Shown: piece by piece, positions 47,481 to 59,150 of the stretch
Numbering within the stretch: the first letter of the stretch is position 1
Layout: each line of letters starts with the position of its first letter
From: Diplocarpon mali
Lineage: Eukaryota > Ascomycota > Leotiomycetes > Helotiales > Drepanopezizaceae
Length of the DNA stretch: 64,000 nucleotides
Direction: 5' to 3'
Assembly: GCA_024741835.1 (NCBI GenBank)
Contig: JAENRP010000176.1
Coordinates: forward strand, 1 to 64,000
The notes under the pieces: generated by a model
Databases searched by the model: none
Told to the model about the DNA's origin: nothing
Seen by the model: the letters and a program-made list of their open reading frames with translations, nothing else
Translations under genes and position numbers: made by a program

Positions 47481-49012
47481 CAAATCTTAGTCGCATCTAC
47501 ACCCCCATCATGTACCAACCCACACGTATGCGGGGGACGGTGCAGGACGTCGAGCCGAGAGCACCAAGCCTCGGCATACGCCCAAGCATCCAGGAGATGG
47601 CTCCGCCGAGCACGGGACAGCGGGAGGGGTCACTGCTGCCCGGGCTCGTCCCGGGCGGCGGGGTGAGGAGAGCCGAGCAGAGAGACTTGTGGTCCGTGGG
47701 AGTGTGAGGGGTGCATGAGGACGTGTGTAGCGTATGCGTGTACGTGTATATGTGTACATACACATACCGATGCTCACCTGATGTTCATATCTGCGGGACG
47801 AGGTCGGGTCGAGAAGCGAGGTATACCCAACTACCCAGGTCAGACGTGAGACTGAGACGTGAGAGTGAGGGGAGGCCGAGAGGTGGCGTGCGGGGGAGGA
47901 GAGAGAGGATGTGCAGCTGAGGATATATATGTCCGACGGGGGAGCTGCACCGGCAGGCCGAATGCCGCGGTGTTCACGGCATGCGCTTCGCTAAGGACTG
48001 TTGACTGCTAGGGCTAGGCGAGTTTCGACGCGAGAAACTCCCCAGGGGTCGGAGCCCATTGCCATGGGTCTGCCAGTCCGGCGGCGAAGAAGAAGAAGCG
48101 AGGGCCGTCGGCGAAGCGACAAGAGTCGGGCGTGGTGTCGAACCTCCCCGGCGGTACTCGTCATCTCGTCGTCGGCCCCGACACAGGAACATACGAGCCT
48201 CCGCGATGCCAGGCCGGAGGAGATCGAGAGCCGTGCTCGTGTGCCCCCCCCGCCCTGGGAACAGTGGATCGAGAGCCCCGCTGGTCGTCTCCTGTGATTA
48301 CTCTCATGTCTACCGCTTGACCGGCGCACTCGAGAGTTTCCGTGGCAGGATCCGCGCAGCCCGACAGCAATGGCCGGTGCGTGATTCACCGTCGGAGACC
48401 GACCCAACCAGCGGATGGGACGGCCTGCTCTCGTGTGAAGAAGGTCTGCAGCGTCGCGGCCTTCGGCTGGTCTCGCTTGCTATGTTTCTCCTGTCAGAAC
48501 AGAGGCCTGCTCGGCCGGAGATCTCTGCCCTGCCCGGGTTTTTGGCCCTGATCACGCGTCCTCGGAAGACAACGAGCGCCGGGATCAGAACCGCCCAGGA
48601 GCAAGGCCCGCCATCGCCCCATCCTCTTCCCTCGTGAAAATACGGAACTCTGACAGAGGTCTGGGCAGCAGAGGGAGGGGGAAAACGAGAGGGGGAGGGG
48701 ATGAGGGTCCTGTCAGGGTATCCTGGCGGTTTGATTCCACCATGGTGCATCCCCTCACTGTATCGACGGCGGGCTTTGACTTTGGAGGCTTTGCAGACCT
48801 CGGAGGGGGTGCGGCACTGGGGAGGGGAGATTTCGATGCAGATGCAGATGCACAGGCTCGAGCTCGGATCCCAAGGGATTTCCCAAGGGATTTCCGATCC
48901 CGGAAAATGTTCACCGGAGACTCCTGCGCTGCTATGACTTTACGGGATGCGCCCGCTTGAGGACAAGGTGCTGGTGGGGTGGTGGTTGTCGGTGCGAGAC
49001 CGAGCCGAGATG

Positions 49013-49098
49013 TTGGAAGCTTGCTCGAATCGAAACGGAACTCTGATATTGGCTCTTGGAAGCTTGCTCGAATCGAAACGGGACTCTGATATTGGCTC
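49013..49098. repeat. 43-bp tandem duplication
   Basis: Two adjacent 43-bp units (49013-49055 and 49056-49098), each starting TTGGAAGCTTGCTCGAATCG and ending GATATTGGCTC, differ at one position (A versus G). Confidence 0.9.
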
Positions 49099-49340
49099 CA
49101 AGGGGGGAGATGCGTGGTTGTTCCAGCACTCGCTCTGCCCATCGTGGCTCGGGCGCTGGCACCGAGAGCCCTCGGCGTCGGGGGACGTCAAGATCGGTGG
49201 GCAGCGCACAGGAGCATTCCGCATGTCTTGGAGCCGGTCCGCGAATCCAGATGGCGGGTGTTGTCGCTCGACAGCGGCCAGCACCTGGGCAGTGGGGGCT
49301 TGTTCACTCCCTTTGGTCTCGCATGCAGGTATCGAGGCAC

Positions 49341-49431
49341 TTTTTGCTTTTTGCCTTTTGCCTTTTGCCTTTTGCCTTTTGCTTTTGCTTTTGCTTTGGC
49401 TTTGGCTTTGGCTTTGGCTTTTGCTTTGGCT
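49341..49431. repeat. TTTTGCC heptamer and TTTGGC hexamer repeat
   Basis: Four TTTTGCC-type units run into CTTTTG and then GGCTTT hexamers. The strand bias is strong (pyrimidine plus G only, no A, over about 80 bases). Confidence 0.9.
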
Positions 49432-51255
49432 GCATCGCGCAACCGGGTACGGGGAGATCGGGGCAATGGGGAGGGGTAGAGAGCGCCGGGGGCACCGCGA
49501 CGAACATGGGTGGACCGACCTACAGTACATGGGATTTGCGGAGGGACGTTGTATGTGTGGCGGCAGCCGAAAGCGACGTAGACAGGGCAGCAATGCGTTT
49601 CCTCCGCTCCGGAAAGCGTAATCCATGCTTCGGCTTTCCAGGCCTGTTTGACTTTGCGCCTGCGTAGAGTTGGCATCTCCAAGTGTCATGGAACTCTTGG
49701 GGTTCGGGAGAGTCTCTGGAAAGAGCCTGCAACTCTCGTCCCTCAAGTCGAACGATGGAACTCAATCTTCCCATTTGCGCTCAAGGTTGGGGTGCTTCGT
49801 ACGTGCCCAAGCAGATCCCGGATTCGCCGTCCGTGCAGGAGTCGAGCGAATAGTAGCAGGCTCGTCTTTGCTCGAGTATTTGTATCTGGCAAGGGATGCG
49901 CCGGCTATGCCTCCCACGAGGATTCGCTGCTCCCAAGCGCACGGCACTGGACCTCAGCAGCGAGCCAAGTCGTCGAGGACATTGATGGAGCAGCATTGCC
50001 CGGAGGATAGCTGTGTACACGGCCTAGATCTCCGCTGGGCCGGTACGGACCACGCAGGACTTGGTCGCAGGCGTGATAAACACCACGTGAAAATATGCGA
50101 GAACCTCGTCCACGGTCGGATAAACACCGATCAGGTGTAGAGTCACCTCCACCCTGCAACGAGGGAATCCCGCGACACCGTCTACATCAGAAGAGATTCG
50201 CTGTTGGTCCGCGGTCAGCGGAAGCCGGCGATCTTGTGCGCTTCAACACATGGCCCCAAACACCGTAGGATGTGTGAAGCCGACGATCGAGGCGGATCCT
50301 CGTCGCTTCGTGCGCGCCCTCCGTCTGACAGCTGTCGGCTAGCCACATCACGTGGAGCGTCCTCGCATGAGTGCTACGTGAAGCCGGGCTTGGGATCCGC
50401 ATCCGATCCGCGTCGCAGCGAGATTTTCAGAGAGGCCTGTTGTCATGATCCAGGCCTTCTGACCACGGCTCGCAGCAGAGGATGCAGACGACCATATCAT
50501 AACTCTGAAAGGCGATCGAGAGGCAGCCCTTCCCACCAGCCGAGATTCCTCCTTGTGTACGCGGACCAAGTTCTCGCTTGCTGGCCGAGCAACGATACCC
50601 GACGTTGACCGCTTTTGCGGGGACGATTCGACTCGACTTCGTCCCGCGACCCTGGACATGTCAAGCCGCGACGAGGCAATTGGATGTGAAGCTCTGCCAA
50701 TGGATCTCCCCCTCAACGTCATCATCTGCGGATGCTGCGGACCTTCGCTGCTGCATGCCACCAGACCAGACCGTCTCAACCTGCATCTCTCACCACATCG
50801 GCTCGTCGGCTTGGTCCTGTGGACACACGACTCCTTCGTCGCGTCCGCGATGCTCTCCATCTGGGCCTTCGAGGCCCGCGAGTGGTCTGCCTGGTCGGCG
50901 AGAGGCATGTCAGGTAGACCAGATCTTGCAGCCGGACGGATCCCCGCACCATGAACGCCTCCCGCCGCAAACACCTCCCCGGACCCCGAGTCGAGACGTG
51001 CAGGTCCGAGGTACGTACTACTCGTGGCTATAGCTTCTTCGTTCCTCTCTCCTCGTCTTGTTCTTCTCTTCTGCTGCTCGAGCGTCCCCGGGGTAGAGGC
51101 GCAACTGTGGTGGGATCGCTCGGCGAATATCAAGCAAGGGCAAGGGCAGTCTCAGTACCTTGCCGTCGCCACTCGACCACCGCGGGCTGGCGGCACCGAC
51201 GACGCGTTTCAGACGTTCGAGATGGACTACAGAGCTTCATAGCTGCACGCGAATC

Positions 51256-54200
51256 ATGGCCGACGACGCCGACATCGAAGCTGGACGGCGAGTGCCAGAA
51301 AACGCACCTGGTAGAGAGGGTCAGGGTCGGGAGACAGCTGCTACAACATCGCCACCGCAGGCAAACGCGGGCGAAGACGAAAGCCCTCAAGCCCTCTCCC
51401 GGTCTACGACGTCGCGGAGCAGCCACCTCTCACTTCGCGATGTGGATCGGGTTGAGATACAGGTACGAGATCTAGCTGTGAGGGTCGACCTCTCCCCCTC
51501 TGCCCTGTCGATCAAGAGCTTCCTCCGGCGCAAACGGGGACGAGATGGCAGCGACGCGCCACGGGTGAAGCAGATCCTGCACTCCGTGTCCGCCGCGATG
51601 CCGGCAGGTACACTGACGGCCATTCTCGGCGGAAGCGGATCGGGGAAGACCACCATGTTGAACACAATGGCGGAGCGCATGGCAGGTGGGAAGGTGTCGT
51701 TTGGAGGGAGTACCCTCTTCAATGGGCGGGCCGGCGTGAGGAGCGTGAGGAGCGCATATGTCATGCAGCAGGATGTGCTGCTGCCCATGCTCACCGTGCG
51801 GGAGACGCTGCGGTATTCTGCAGATCTGAGATTGCCCCCTCCGACGACCGAAGAGGAGCGGAGGAAGGCTGTGGAGGATGTCATCTTGGAACTCGGGCTG
51901 AAGGAGTGCGCGGACACCAGAATCGGCAACCATCAGCACAAAGGGTGTTCTGGAGGAGAGAAACGCCGGACCAGCATTGGGGTGCAGCTTCTGAGCAACC
52001 CGAGTGTCATGTTCGTGGACGAGCCGACGACGGGACTGGATGCTACAAGTGCGTTTCAGTTGGTCCGGACGTTGAAGACGTTGGCGAGGAGAGGAAGGAC
52101 GATTGTCACCACCATCCACCAACCGAGATCGGAGATCTGGGGCATGTTTGACGGATTGGTGCTCCTGACCAGAGGAAGCCCTGTGTTCGCAGGAACCGCG
52201 GGCGATTGCATCCCGTGGTTCCAGAAACTCGGCATGGAATTGCCGCCTTTTGTCAACCCGGCCGAGTTCTTGATAGACATCGCTGCGATCGACACCCGGT
52301 CGCCCGAGGTCGAAGCCGCCTCGTCAGACCGAGTAGAGCGCCTCAAGGCCGCTTGGCTCGAAGAGAGTCAACACCGACGCGCGCCTGAGGAGGAGAAGCA
52401 GGCTGCCACACCGCAATCGCTGGTCCCGCCACGTGCCCCTCTGGCTCGTTCTCCATTCATCCGCCAGACGCGGGTCCTGACGGCACGCACTATGCTGATC
52501 ACGTACCGAGATCCGATGGGAATGTTGGCCTCGCTCTCCGAAGCTATCCTGATGGGGATCTTGACCGGCTGGGTGTTCTTTGGGCTGGGCAGAGACCAGT
52601 CGGGCATCCGAAGTCGTCAGGGGGCGCTATACAACGCAGCTGCTCTGCAAGGATATCTTATTCTCGTGTTCGAAACCTACCGGCTGACAGTTGACGTCGA
52701 ACTCTTCGATCGGGAGCATAGCGAGAATGTGGTCGATGTCGTCCCCTTCTTGCTGAGCCGGCGTCTGGCTCGTTTTTGGGGAGAAGATCTGCCTGTCCCC
52801 CTCGCCTACTCGGTCACGTTCTACTGGATGGCAGGGTTCAGGGCCGAAGCTGACACGTTCTTGATATTCTTCTCGATCATCTTCGTCGGCCAGTACATAG
52901 CCGTCACGTATGCTGCTGCGTGTGTCGCAGCCGCCAGAGACTTTGCAACCGCCTCTCTGATCGCCAATCTAGGATACACTGTGCAGAGTATGGCGTGTGG
53001 CTACTTCATCCAGAGCAATAGCATCCCGGTCTATGTCAGATGGTTGAAATGGACGGCATATGTATTCTACGCGTTTGGCGCCCTGTGCGCCAATGAGTTT
53101 GTCGGCCAGTTCTACGACTGCCCGCTGCCAGGGGGAGAATCCGATCCGGCCTGCGCGCAGTACACAGGCTCGTTCATCATGGACTCGCTGGGCTTTCCGC
53201 AAGACTGGGTAGTCCGGCCGGTCGTTGTACTGGTCGCATTCGTCTTCATGTTCTACCTGGCTGCTTTCGTCGGCTTCACAGTCCTCCGCGTCGAAGTGAG
53301 CGTCGCCCAAGCACGCGTGTCGGACCTCGACCTGTCTGCCGGGAAAGAGATGATGGCTGCGAGGAGCCGCGCTGAGGCGCGCACCGTCGACATTGGCCTG
53401 GACCGGCTCGCCCTTGACTTGGACAGGAGGACCGTTCTCGGCCGAAGATTACCCACCCAGACCATCCTCCACCCCGTCACCGCAACGTTCCAAGCCGGTC
53501 TCCTCAACATCGTCATGGGCCCGTCGGGCAGCGGCAAGACGTCGCTGCTGAGCGCCATGGCCTTGCGACTCCACCCCCGTGTCGGCACCCACTACACGCA
53601 GTCCGGAGAGATGACGTTCAACGGATCGGTCCCGGCAGACTCCGTCGTCCGTTCCGTGTGTTCCTACGTCTGCCAGGATGACGATGCTCTGCTGCCGTCT
53701 CTGACGGTTCGTGAGACGTTGCGATTCTCGGCTGGATTGCGGCTCCCCTCGTTCATGACGACGGCTGAGAAGACCCAGCGGGCCGACGACATGCTCCTGA
53801 AGCTTGGTTTGAAGGACTGCGCAGACAACCTGATCGGATCCGAGAAGATCAAGGGCATCTCGGGAGGGGAGAAGCGCCGCGTGTCGATCGCCGTCCAGAT
53901 CTTGACGGACCCTCGCGTACTGCTACTCGATGAGCCAACGAGCGGGCTGGATGCGTTCACAGCATCCTCGATCCTCGATGTGCTTCAAGCCCTCGCCCAA
54001 GAAGGCCGGACGGTGATCCTCACCATCCACCAATCCCGCTCCGATATGTTCCAGAGGTTCGGGAATGTGCTCCTCCTCGCACGAGGAGGCTCGCCGGTCT
54101 ACGCGGGAGATGGCGCTGGCTTGCTACCTCACTTCGATTCCCTCGGCTATCCATGTCCCACTACGACAAATCCAGCCGACTTTGCCCTCGACCTGATCAC

Positions 54201-55309
54201 GGTCGATCTGCAACGCTCAGACCGGGAAGCTGCAACGCGCCGGAAAGTCCGCTCTCTAATCTCATCCTGGACGGCCGGGGACTTGGCCTCTGTCACGCGG
54301 CCAACGAGCATCGCCACGCCCGCCCAGCTCGGGTCTCTGATCCGCCAGCCGACATCCTTCGCTGCCGCGTTCCCGATTCTTGTCCACCGTGCCTGGATCA
54401 ATTTCCGCCGTCAGCCCGACCTTCTCATCGCTCGCACGACCCAGGTCACCGGCCTCGCGGTCATCCTCACGCTCTTCTTCGCTCCTCTCCACCACGACTA
54501 TGCTGCCGTCCAGACGCGGCTAGGCTTCATCCAGGAATTCTGCGCGTTCAACTTCGTCGGCATGCTGCAGAACGTGGCGGTGTATCCCAGCGAGAAGAAG
54601 GTTTTCGACCGGGAAAACGACGACGGCACGTACGGCGTCGAGGCGTTCCTCGCGCAGTACCTTACCCTGGAAGTCCCGTTCGAGATACTCACGAGTCTCA
54701 TCTTCGCGATCCTGGTCGACCTGGCTGCGGGCCTGCCGAGGACCCCCCGGCTGTTCTTCGTCTGTTTCTTCAACTGCTTCTGCATCGTCTCTTGTGGGGA
54801 GAGTCTGGGAATCATGGTAACCCCTCCGTCGTTCCCCGTCCGCGGGGTCGAGAGAGGGGTCTCAAGCTGACGGCTCGCAGTTCAACACCCTCTTCCCGCA
54901 CACCGGCTTCGCTATCTCTCTGACCAACGTCTTCCTATCCATCTCGCAATTCATGTCCGGCGTCATGTCGATCGACATGCCCTCGTTCCTCCAAGGCGTC
55001 AACTACCTCTCCCCCCTACGCTACGCCATCCGAAATCTCGCGCCGTACTCTCTACACGGCCTGAGCTTCACTTGTCATGCTCCTCAGCGCCTACCCGACG
55101 GACACTGCCCGATTGAAACCGGAGAGCAGGTCTTGCAGCTTTACAAGCTGGACAGCGACCCGTTGATCAACCTGATTGCGTTGGGGGCGTGCACCGTGCT
55201 CTATAGGTTGTTGGCGTACGTGCTCCTGAAAGGGACGAAGACGCATTGGGGGAGTACGGGGTTCGTGAAGAAGATGAGGAGGCTTGTTGGTTCGAGCCAA
55301 GCTGGCTGA
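51256..55309 (+). CDS. Full-size ABCG-type ABC transporter, (NBD-TMD)2
   Basis: Two exons (51256-54816, 54881-55309) with a 64-bp intron (GTAACC...GCAG, phase 0) give 1329 residues. The ATG at 51256 (MADDADIEAG) is the first in the frame. NBD1 has Walker A GGSGSGKT at 125-132, signature CSGGEKRR at about 231-238, Walker B FVDEPTTGLD (Asp 255) and switch TIHQPRSE. TMD1 follows, with helices within about 420-690. NBD2 has GPSGSGKT at 755-762, ISGGEKRR, LLLDEPTSGLD (Asp 892) and TIHQSRSD. TMD2 ends at the C-terminus; the second exon supplies its last helices. Both NBDs keep the Walker A lysine and signature, unlike PDR/CDR pumps, whose NBD1 is degenerate; it resembles two White-type half-transporters fused. 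Plasma-membrane export of a lipid or drug-like compound is inferred; the substrate is unknown. Confidence 0.92.
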
Positions 55310-56018
55310 GACCTACGGCCGTGGGAGTCTGGTCGTGCCGGGATAGATTTGCCGGGTATGCGGTTCTGGATATTCCGGCCTGGTCTGGGAGGAGTTGAGC
55401 GAGCCATACAACGAGCAGAGTCAAATGATGATACGATTTATCCTAATCAGACCTTCTCCGTAGTAGTCCGAGTGAGATGGTATGCCATCAAAATTGCACG
55501 ACACCTGGTAGGTTGCACAAGAGACCTTCTCGGGTATTTATCCTATCGCCGGTCACAGGCGCCCAAATTGGCACCTGGGGCCAGACGGCTGCAGTCTAGG
55601 GCATGAGAGTGTAGACCCAGGCCCAACGAAAACTTCCCGGCAGCTTCCGCGACTGCCCTGAGACTCTCGTAAGGCGTCCTACTCCTAAGCTGTCGTCGAG
55701 ACAGGCTAACTCGCATGACAATATCTATGAGAGGCAGTGGGTGCGACTCCCAACCAGTGTCCAGCTTACTGTCTCTACCTACCCTCTTTCCGAGTGTCAA
55801 TCCTGCCGCGAATCCAAGCACCCAGGTCGGCTCCCTCCGAGGTATCCCAGCCGGCCACCTCGCCGGATAGAATAGTCCGATGCACACGACGTGGTCGCTG
55901 TCTTCTCAGGGGTTCCCTGGTGGCATGGCTGGACTGGGGGGAAGCGGAGAGAGCTGGAAGATAGCTTCAGCATGGCAGGTTCGAGAAGTTCGACTGGCAG
56001 CTCTCGTGGGGGAGAGAG

Positions 56019-56043
56019 ATATATATATATATATATATATATT
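56019..56043. repeat. (AT)n dinucleotide repeat
   Basis: About twelve AT dinucleotides in a row, following a GAGAGAGA run. Confidence 0.9.
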
Positions 56044-56123
56044 GGAAGACGGGATATGATATATGATGTATCTTGGAACAAGGATTGTGAGTTCTGGTGT
56101 TTCCTGTCTATTTTTTCCTTTGT

Positions 56124-56188
56124 CTTTCTTCTTTCTCTTTCTCTTTCTCTTTCTCTTTCTCTTTCTCTTTCTCTTTCTCTTTCTCTCT
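56124..56188. repeat. TTTCTC hexamer microsatellite
   Basis: Around ten TTTCTC/CTTTCT units, pyrimidine only on the plus strand. This lies immediately beyond the point where the P450 remnant stops. Confidence 0.9.
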
Positions 56189-56244
56189 GCCTTGAGAGGA
56201 AGGGGAGGGCTGCTAAGGAGCGGAACGTCAGGAGGCCCCTCGTC

Positions 56245-57190
56245 ACGTACCGTCACCGACCGTGACGCCGCCGGCCCAGATCATGGTCTGCGCTTCGTCG
56301 TAGAGGTCGGTGGCGCCCGGCACTGGAGCGGGTGCGAAGCCTCCTGAAGACGCCCCCGGGTAGGCGATCACGTCTGACCTGCTCGCCGAGAATGCCTCGG
56401 AGGCGGCCCAGGCCTGCCGTCTCGGCTGATGCTCTGATGGACAGCCACGCTGGCAGCGAGCATATCGTCCGGCGGAGCCGCGGGAAATTCTTGCAGAGGA
56501 GAAATGTCCGGAGGGACGCGTCCACGGCTTCCACCAGGGGAGCGCGGACGTCGGGCTCGTCCATCTTCTGCACTGATCCCCCCGGAGCAGAAGCCTTGCA
56601 CGGGATCGACCGCGAAGCAGCGGAACGCGAGGAGCAGGTCCGCAGACTGGCCGGCGCCGTCGTTCGTCGACAAGATGTCCGCCCGGTGGGCGAACTGGCC
56701 GAGTCAACACCCGGCCCGCTCTCTCTGAGGGCCCTTCCTACGGACATTGCGCCTATCGAGACCGAGGATGCCGAGGATGCCTCTCCGCGAGAAGAGCGGC
56801 TGGAGCACATCCTTTCGTGCCTTGGCCGCCGCGTACGTGAGGAAGCCGAAGGAGGGATGGTCTCCGCCAAAAGACCGATACAGCATCGGCTCCTCGTCCC
56901 ACCTCGCCGAAGCGTGGCAGATCTCGTGGTACGCGGAACGCGTGGCAAAGTGAAGCTGCAAGAGGGGTCAGTGGCCGCGGCTATCAAAGCCTCTCGGATG
57001 GCGAGACTCTACCTCGTTCGGCCCGACACGAATGATGTCTCCCGCGCTCTCCCCCAGCCGAGATGCCCACCCCGCGAGCCAGGAGGCTTCTTGCTGATAC
57101 GCGAAGACACAACACCGCATACGCAGGACGCCGCGAGGAGATAGCTACCAAGAGCTCCCGACAGCTGCCCAGTGACTTCCTGGCAGCTCA
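56245..57190 (-). pseudogene. Cytochrome P450 remnant, truncated at the I-helix
   Basis: Minus-strand segments in three different frames line up with one fungal microsomal P450: GDIIRVGPNE (about 57042-57013), a 57-bp intron (57012-56956, GTAGAG...TTGCAG), LHFATRSAYHEICHASARW and SSFGFLTYAAAKARKDVLQP-like sequence (SFGFLTYAAAKARKDVLQPL) with LFSRR. After a frame change come SADLLLAFRCFAVDPV, then in another frame APLVEAVDASLRTFLLCKNF with LRRTICSLPAWL, then in the third frame TDLYDEAQTMIWAGGVTVGD, which is the I-helix oxygen-binding region. At least three frame shifts are needed, and nothing equivalent to ExxR or the cysteine heme loop follows. An intact parent would oxidise a small lipophilic substrate at the ER; this copy cannot. 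Confidence 0.8.
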
Positions 57191-57434
57191 AGATCGAGCA
57201 AGCGAGATACCCATGTTCAGGTTTAGGTCTGGCGAAATCAACAAGAATATATTGTGCTGGTCACGTGTGACAATAGGGGCTACACGAGATGGGCGGGTCA
57301 ACAAGGTCGGAGCGGCAAGGACTTGTGAATCACACAAGCCTCATCGGATTTCGGACACTCATCTCCCAGAGACGTCGGCTATGCGATCAGCTACTCAAAC
57401 GCGAGATACAATTTTGCCAAGCATGCCACCATGT

Positions 57435-59150
57435 TTACCTCGCTAGACCATCCTGCGGATGCCTTTTGACCAAGTCGACCGGTGCTCTGTACTGCTTTCT
57501 GCCTACTACAAAGCAGTAAGTGACGGCGAACGCCACGGTTCCGCGGTACATCACGACGTTCCAGTTCGTAGTCGCCGCCGTCATATTCTTGTCGATCGGG
57601 AAGAAGACAACGATCCAGTCCACGAGCAGAAAACAGGCTGCGCCGACGTTGATGAAAATCCCGGCAGAGCCTAGTGACGGGGCGGCATCGGTTCGCTGCG
57701 AAGCCGCCGGAGGATCAGGCACATGAAGGACATGATGTACGTCCCTAGGATTGCCGACACCGCGAGAGATCCAACAGCGTTGAAGGCAACGGTGGATCCG
57801 ATGTTGATCAGAAAGGTGGACGGCGGTACCAAAGGTCAGGATGACGGCACTTAACGTGATAATCCAGCCGGGGCTCACATGGAGGGAGCCCATGCCTCGT
57901 CAGTCTCGAGTCTCAGCTAGTGGCACTTTGAGAGCATCCGTAGGCGCTGAAAGACGAGAAGGGCAATCCTTTATCCCGTGCACAAAACCGCTTTTCAAAA
58001 TTAGCACTGTCGCTGTGAATATCCGGGGCTTATTTGAGTTGGGTCGAGATCTCGGATCTTCGAATATCATAGGTGGTGAGTAGTAGCCTCGGAGTAAGTG
58101 CCTGGGATAAAGCTATGAAGACTTCTCAGTAGAGAATGCGTACCGCGGAGTCCACGCCGATCAAGGCGTGTATGGGGCCCAGGAGACCGACCAGGAACGA
58201 CAGGCCTTTGAAGTCCCAAGCTCCTAGATTCAGGAACTCCATGAACACCGCTCTTGGCGAGCTCAGCGGAGCCAGATCAGAACGGCGAAAAACCCGAGAA
58301 AGTGGACGACGAGCACCATTCCTTCGACCTGAGGGAGTCGCCTGACAAGAAACGTGTTGAAGACCATGCCGAACAACGATGGTAACTGTGAGGAGTGCGC
58401 CGTGCCATCTCTCGAGAGCATAAGTCTCGCTATCCAGGACCAGGAGACCTTGGCATCATCGGACCGACCAAGAAGGCCAACGAGGCCAGGCCAGTCTGCC
58501 ATCCCGGGATAGACGTCCAGCCTGTTCTCCGTCAACTCCAGGGCAAATCGGTGAGCGAGACTTGTCCGCTTACCGACGACGTAACTCAAGGACTTCTAGC
58601 AATGTCGAGAGGAAACTCAGACACCCAATGATACTGGACCCCGGAGGTCGGGGATTTGGCTCTGGTTCGTGAGCTGATCGCGCCGACTCAGTCGCACAAG
58701 TCGGTCTTACATAGATGCCATCTCAGCGATCGTCGCGAACACGAGCATGTATCCCGCCCCGACGAGGTATCCCCATACCAGACCTGCCGTGCCTCCGCTC
58801 ACCAAGCCGAAGGAGCCTGTCCTGTATAGTGGTCAGCCAATCTCATCTACTAGATGCAATGGCTGGATGCAGAACGTATATCAAGGCAATCTCCCAGGTC
58901 CTCATCAGCGTACAGGCAAAGCCCAAGGTAGATATGAGACGCAAGTCTCGCTGCAGCAAGAGTCGCATCGGTCGTGAGTCTTCAGATGCATGCTACCGTG
59001 ATACGTCGGTCTTGTCTGCTCATCACTGCCACACGCTTGAAGGCGAGGGGAGGGGCGGGTACAAAGGTTGAGCTGCTGTGACCGGCCCGGCATCCGCATT
59101 TCTTGCTCATCGAAGGCGAAGCTGATCATTGGCGCGTCAACATTGTTCAT
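57435..59150 (-). pseudogene. Amino-acid/choline/GABA-type permease (APC superfamily), decayed
   Basis: Minus-strand pieces follow the order of a 12-helix fungal APC permease. MNNVDAPMISFAFDEQEMR from ATG 59150; RDLRLISTLGFACTLMRTWE; an exon at 58821-58711 with GLVSGGTAGLVWGYLVGAG and FATIAEMASM; VQYHWVSEFP; LSYVVG; GWQTGLASLAFLVGPMM; GLLVLDSETYALERWHGALL; FGMVFNTFLVRRLPQVEGMV; VFMEFLNLGAWDFKGLSFLV; then, after a poorly preserved stretch, INIGSTVAFNAVGSLAVSAI and the end WIVVFFPIDKNMTAATTNWN with VVGRKQYRAPVDLVKRH. Consecutive pieces lie in different frames, with at least five frame breaks, plus an in-frame TAG where TGC-CAG-AAG is expected and a missing GT...AG partner near 58870. The decay is mainly single-base indels. 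Confidence 0.85.

Larger units (their letters stand above)
55310..56244. other. Spacer between the ABC transporter and the P450 remnant
   Basis: Holds the transporter's 3' region, a TA dinucleotide run and a CTTT-rich microsatellite (listed separately). No coding frame is recognised. The missing C-terminal third of the P450 should have been here but no ExxR or heme-loop (FxxGxxxCxG) sequence can be read. Confidence 0.5.

Noticed and set aside
48585..50160. Several overlapping frames of 100-270 codons on both strands
   Set aside because: No recognisable motif, Arg/Ser/Pro-biased composition typical of non-coding GC-rich DNA, and they overlap the TTTGCC repeat and the 43-bp duplication.
51160..51255. 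Upstream extension of the ABC transporter frame
   Set aside because: The first in-frame ATG is 51256; the extension begins at a TTG and has no conserved sequence.
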